Of a stretch of DNA of 64,000 nucleotides, positions 61,339 through 64,000 are shown in pieces; the first letter of the stretch is position 1; each line of letters starts with the position of its first letter. A model generated the notes under the pieces. That model was not told the DNA's origin and did no database searches. It worked only from the letters and a program-made list of their open reading frames with translations. A program made the position numbers and the translations under genes. The DNA lies in contig NZ_JBHUMO010000056.1 in NCBI RefSeq assembly GCF_042685105.1, positions 1 to 64,000 on the forward strand, written 5' to 3'. This DNA comes from Enterococcus_G camelliae (GTDB lineage Bacteria; Bacillota; Bacilli; Lactobacillales; Enterococcaceae).

Positions 61339-62277
61339 TTACGAACGAGTTTCGAGTACTTCTTGGTATTTTTGTTTAATGTAATCTGCGGATATTTGCA
61401 ATTTAGCTAGCTCTTCTTCGGTTAGGTCTAATTGCACTTGTTGGAGAATGCCTTTCCGACCAACGACGGCAGGATAAGAGAGATACGTTTGGTATTCTTC
61501 ACGATAATTGGACACGGGTAGTTCAGTATGCGCATCACTCAAAATGGCAATGGCCAAAGAAACGGCAGCGGTAGCAACACCATAATTGGTATATTTTTTG
61601 CCAGCGAACACCGTATGTCCACCAACTTTTGCTTCGTGATCAAGAGCTTCTAAATCTAATGACACTTGATTTTCTTCCAAATATGTCGTTAAAGAGGTAC
61701 CTAATACGCGAACGGTCGACCAGGCAGTGAATTGTGAGTTTCCATGTTCGCCCAGATTGTATCCTTGTACCGAACGAGGATCAAGTTGTAATTGTCTTCC
61801 TACCGCTCGCTTCATGCGTGCCGAGTCCAGTAATGTTCCGGTACCGATGACGCGTTCTTTTGGCAATCCTGTGATTGATTGGTAAATGGATGTAATGACA
61901 TCGACAGGATTTGAAATGACAACCATTACGCCATTAAAACCAATTTCTTTTAGTTTCTGTGCGACCTTGGTGGCTTCGACGCTGGTAAAAGGTAATTCAG
62001 CAAAGCGATCGTTATTTGGATTGTCCTGCAATTGAATGTTCCCTAAAGCGGAAATAATTACGTCTGCATCGGCTAGGGCTTGATAATCGTTAAAAACGAT
62101 GTTCGTGTGAACGGGTAGGTTGGCCATAGCATCTTGGAAATCCAAGGCATCAGCAGCGACTTTTTTTTCATTCGAATCGATTAAGACTAAATCATCTGTT
62201 AAACCTGCGGCAACGATGTAGTGAGCGGCTGCAGCTCCAACATTCCCCATGCCAATAATCCCAATTTTTCTTGTCAT
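61339..62277 (-). CDS. L-2-hydroxyisocaproate dehydrogenase (LDH/MDH family)
   Basis: NAD-dependent 2-hydroxyacid dehydrogenase. The 312 residues show IGIIGMGNVGAAAAHYI at the N-terminus, VVISNPVDVITS, GTGTLLDSARMKRAVG and catalytic His in GYNLGEHGNSQF. The overall sequence is closer to Weissella/Lactobacillus L-HicDH (for example FQDAMANL and GNIQLQDNP) than to ordinary lactate dehydrogenase. It likely reduces branched 2-oxo acids from amino-acid breakdown. The start follows AAAGGAGTGTATGTT; an upstream in-frame extension is rejected. Confidence 0.92.
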   Translation of the reverse strand: MTRKIGIIGMGNVGAAAAHYIVAAGLTDDLVLIDSNEKKVAADALDFQDAMANLPVHTNIVFNDYQALADADVIISALGNIQLQDNPNNDRFAELPFTSVEATKVAQKLKEIGFNGVMVVISNPVDVITSIYQSITGLPKERVIGTGTLLDSARMKRAVGRQLQLDPRSVQGYNLGEHGNSQFTAWSTVRVLGTSLTTYLEENQVSLDLEALDHEAKVGGHTVFAGKKYTNYGVATAAVSLAIAILSDAHTELPVSNYREEYQTYLSYPAVVGRKGILQQVQLDLTEEELAKLQISADYIKQKYQEVLETRS

Positions 62278-62420
62278 AACATACACTCCTTTGATGAAAG
62301 ATGGTCGTTGATAGGCAATCTTTCTCGTTAAATGTATTCTAGACCTCTTAAATTCATTTTTCAATCCTGGATAAAAACTTCTTGTTATCGTCCGAACTTT
62401 TGTTCCACCCTTTTTTTATG

Positions 62421-62426
62421 TATAAT
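62421..62426 (+). promoter_or_regulatory. -10 element of the ftsK promoter
   Basis: A perfect TATAAT 28 bases before the translocase start; a weak -35 candidate (TTGTTC) is 15 bases upstream. Confidence 0.5.
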
Positions 62427-62454
62427 AGGAAAGAATGAAATGAGGGGAAAAAGA

Positions 62455-64000
62455 ATGGCAACGAACAAACGCTCAACAAAAAAACGGAAAACAAAAAAAC
62501 AAAAACAACAAGAAGAAAAAATGATCTGGATTGGAATCGGTGCATTTTTTAGCTTGTTTGGTTTCTTTGGCATCCTTAAATTAGGTTTTTTAGGAACGTT
62601 GGTAGCGAATCTTTTTCGCATAATTGGAGGGAACACGTATCTCTTTTTATGTGTGTGTATGATCGTCTTAGGAATCTGGCTAATGGTAAAAAATCAAGCA
62701 GCAAAATGGCGACCAAACCATTTATTTTATGGCGGACTACTGATCTACTTGGGTCTACTACTATTTCTTCACGCCCATCTTTTTGGTCGCCTTCAATCTG
62801 GTAATCCCAATATCATCGCTACTACGTGGAGTAGCTTACTTGCTGACTTAAAGGCGAGTAAGGTTTCTCAAAATGTAGGCGGCGGCATGGGAGGAGCAGT
62901 TCTTTATGCAGCAACTTATTTCCTACTAGCTCAAGCTGGAAGTTATTTTATTAGTATCTTGCTGATGATTGGTGGAGGATTAGTCGTTAGCCCATACAAT
63001 CTGCAAGATCGAATGGAACGATTGACGCAAGTAAAGGAAAGTCTCCAACGGCGTTATGAAGCCAATGCTGGGAAAAGAAAACTTCGTGAGGAAAAACGGC
63101 AAGCGAAGCAACGCCAAAAAGAAGAAAATCAAGCCATGAAAAAAGCGGCAATTTTGGCAGAAATGGATCAAGAAAAAGCGCAACAAACAAATAATGTCAG
63201 ACCGAAAACACCGGGAGAAAAATTAGCAGAGACCACCAAAGAAATGAATCAAAGCACATCAGAACAGTTAAGCTTTGTTCCTATTAATCATTTTCAAGAA
63301 TCTCAGGCACAAATGGATGTCCCAGAAATGCGTAAGCCTCAAGCAACCAATTTAGCAAAACCAGTTGAAGAGGAAGAGGAGGATGGGCAAGTATTGGAAT
63401 TTGACATCCCGCAAGATGTTGAGGATGAAGATTATGAGTTACCACCAGTTACGTTATTGAATCCAGGAAAACCAACCGATCAAAGTGGTGAGTACAAAAA
63501 AATCGAAAAAAATATTGCGGTGCTTGAGAAGACGTTTGAAAGTTTTGGCGTAGATGCCAAAGTGGTAAAAGCTAGTTTAGGTCCATCGGTTACCAAATTT
63601 GAAATTCAACCCGCAATTGGGGTGAAAGTGAGCAAAATTGTCGGTTTAACAGATGATATTGCATTAGCATTGGCCGCAAAAGATGTGCGAATGGAAGCTC
63701 CTATTCCTGGCAAATCATTAATTGGGATTGAAGTTCCGAACGATGCAATTAGCACCGTTTCCTTTCGGGAAGTTGTTGAGGCACAACCACCTCACCCAGA
63801 TCATCTATTGGAAGTACCATTGGGTCGAGACATCTCCGGAAAAGTGCAAACAGCCGATTTAAGCAAGATGCCTCATTTGTTGGTTGCTGGCTCTACCGGT
63901 AGTGGTAAATCCGTTGCTATCAATGGCATGATTACGAGTATTTTGATGCAAGCCAAACCACATCAGGTAAAATTGATGATGGTTGACCCGAAAATGGTTG
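62455..64000 (+). CDS. ftsK: DNA translocase FtsK/SpoIIIE, N-terminal part
   Basis: Septum-associated motor that pumps chromosome DNA during division. The first about 515 codons are in the window; the gene runs off the end. A basic N-terminus (MATNKRSTKKRKTKKQKQQ) leads to four or five membrane segments (about 25-190), then a charged linker, then the motor domain with VLEKTFESFGVDAKVV (alpha/beta part) and Walker A AGSTGSGKSVAIN. GAGGGGAAAAAGA precedes the ATG. No frameshift is seen in the visible part. Confidence 0.95.
   Translation, partial: MATNKRSTKKRKTKKQKQQEEKMIWIGIGAFFSLFGFFGILKLGFLGTLVANLFRIIGGNTYLFLCVCMIVLGIWLMVKNQAAKWRPNHLFYGGLLIYLGLLLFLHAHLFGRLQSGNPNIIATTWSSLLADLKASKVSQNVGGGMGGAVLYAATYFLLAQAGSYFISILLMIGGGLVVSPYNLQDRMERLTQVKESLQRRYEANAGKRKLREEKRQAKQRQKEENQAMKKAAILAEMDQEKAQQTNNVRPKTPGEKLAETTKEMNQSTSEQLSFVPINHFQESQAQMDVPEMRKPQATNLAKPVEEEEEDGQVLEFDIPQDVEDEDYELPPVTLLNPGKPTDQSGEYKKIEKNIAVLEKTFESFGVDAKVVKASLGPSVTKFEIQPAIGVKVSKIVGLTDDIALALAAKDVRMEAPIPGKSLIGIEVPNDAISTVSFREVVEAQPPHPDHLLEVPLGRDISGKVQTADLSKMPHLLVAGSTGSGKSVAINGMITSILMQAKPHQVKLMMVDPKMV

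Noticed and set aside
1..64000. CRISPR array, prophage, insertion sequence or integrative element
   Set aside because: No regularly spaced repeats, transposase, integrase or phage structural genes were seen in the window.

Overview
The window looks like a low-GC Firmicute chromosome of the order Lactobacillales, most likely Enterococcus or a close relative. This rests on gene content and on protein sequences that resemble what I remember of E. faecalis and E. faecium (MnmA, AckA, peptide deformylase, Rel, RuvB). It also rests on T-box and L-box RNA leaders, strong AGGAGG ribosome sites, cytoplasmic PepO, L-2-hydroxyisocaproate dehydrogenase, and DUF1831, DUF1033 and DUF3013 genes. I cannot name the species. 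I see no prophage, insertion sequence, integrase, CRISPR array or tRNA gene; the region reads as core chromosome.

Layout. 1-138: the 3' end of a 5S rRNA and its terminator, closing an rRNA operon. 216-3788: msrB, ruvAB, a TetR-type regulator, a low-molecular-weight phosphatase and a hypothetical gene. 3896-8466 (minus): brnQ, then an amino-acid ABC transporter (ATPase plus a binding-protein/permease fusion) behind a lysine riboswitch, then a small membrane protein. 8821-10891: a sirtuin, an acetyltransferase-chorismate mutase fusion and the niacin repressor NiaR in one tight operon. 11049-12672 (minus): membrane dipeptidase and peptide deformylase. 12856-16390: ecsA, ecsB, a phosphotransferase and trmB. 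16598-20204: the seven-gene comG competence pseudopilus operon with an unusually short comGC, followed by a methyltransferase and ackA. 22898-26784: an ABC-2 exporter, a universal stress protein and small membrane proteins. 26858-27054 (minus): probable 6S RNA next to rarA.

28518-33602: DUF3013, prmA, rsmE, rel and dtd; a promoter followed at once by a terminator precedes rel. 33676-38225: an AraC regulator divergent from a heterodimeric ABC exporter. 38402-40702: a phosphohexomutase and nagB, the latter with two NagR-type operators. 40897-44610: a Bce-type two-component system, then telA and xpaC on the opposite strand. 44808-49105: a Nudix hydrolase, a small membrane protein, mtnN, pepO and a C39-like cysteine peptidase. 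49153-55730: a divergent PRPP synthetase, cysteine desulfurase, DUF1831, mnmA, DUF1033 and topB. 55823-58495 (minus): a membrane protein, a MsmK-type sugar ATPase with a cre-like site, and a PucR-type regulator. 58594-61231: a histidine-specifier T-box leader with a duplicated terminator/antiterminator module driving a three-gene amino-acid ABC transporter. 61339-64000: L-2-hydroxyisocaproate dehydrogenase (minus) and the start of an FtsK/SpoIIIE translocase that runs off the window.

The main themes are amino-acid supply under RNA control (lysine riboswitch, histidine T-box, BrnQ, peptidases), NAD-linked control (Sir2, NiaR), competence, and housekeeping tRNA, ribosome and DNA-repair functions. 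The observations I find most worth following are the tandem T-box expression platform, the acetyltransferase-chorismate mutase fusion placed between Sir2 and NiaR, the short ComGC and the promoter-terminator pair ahead of rel.
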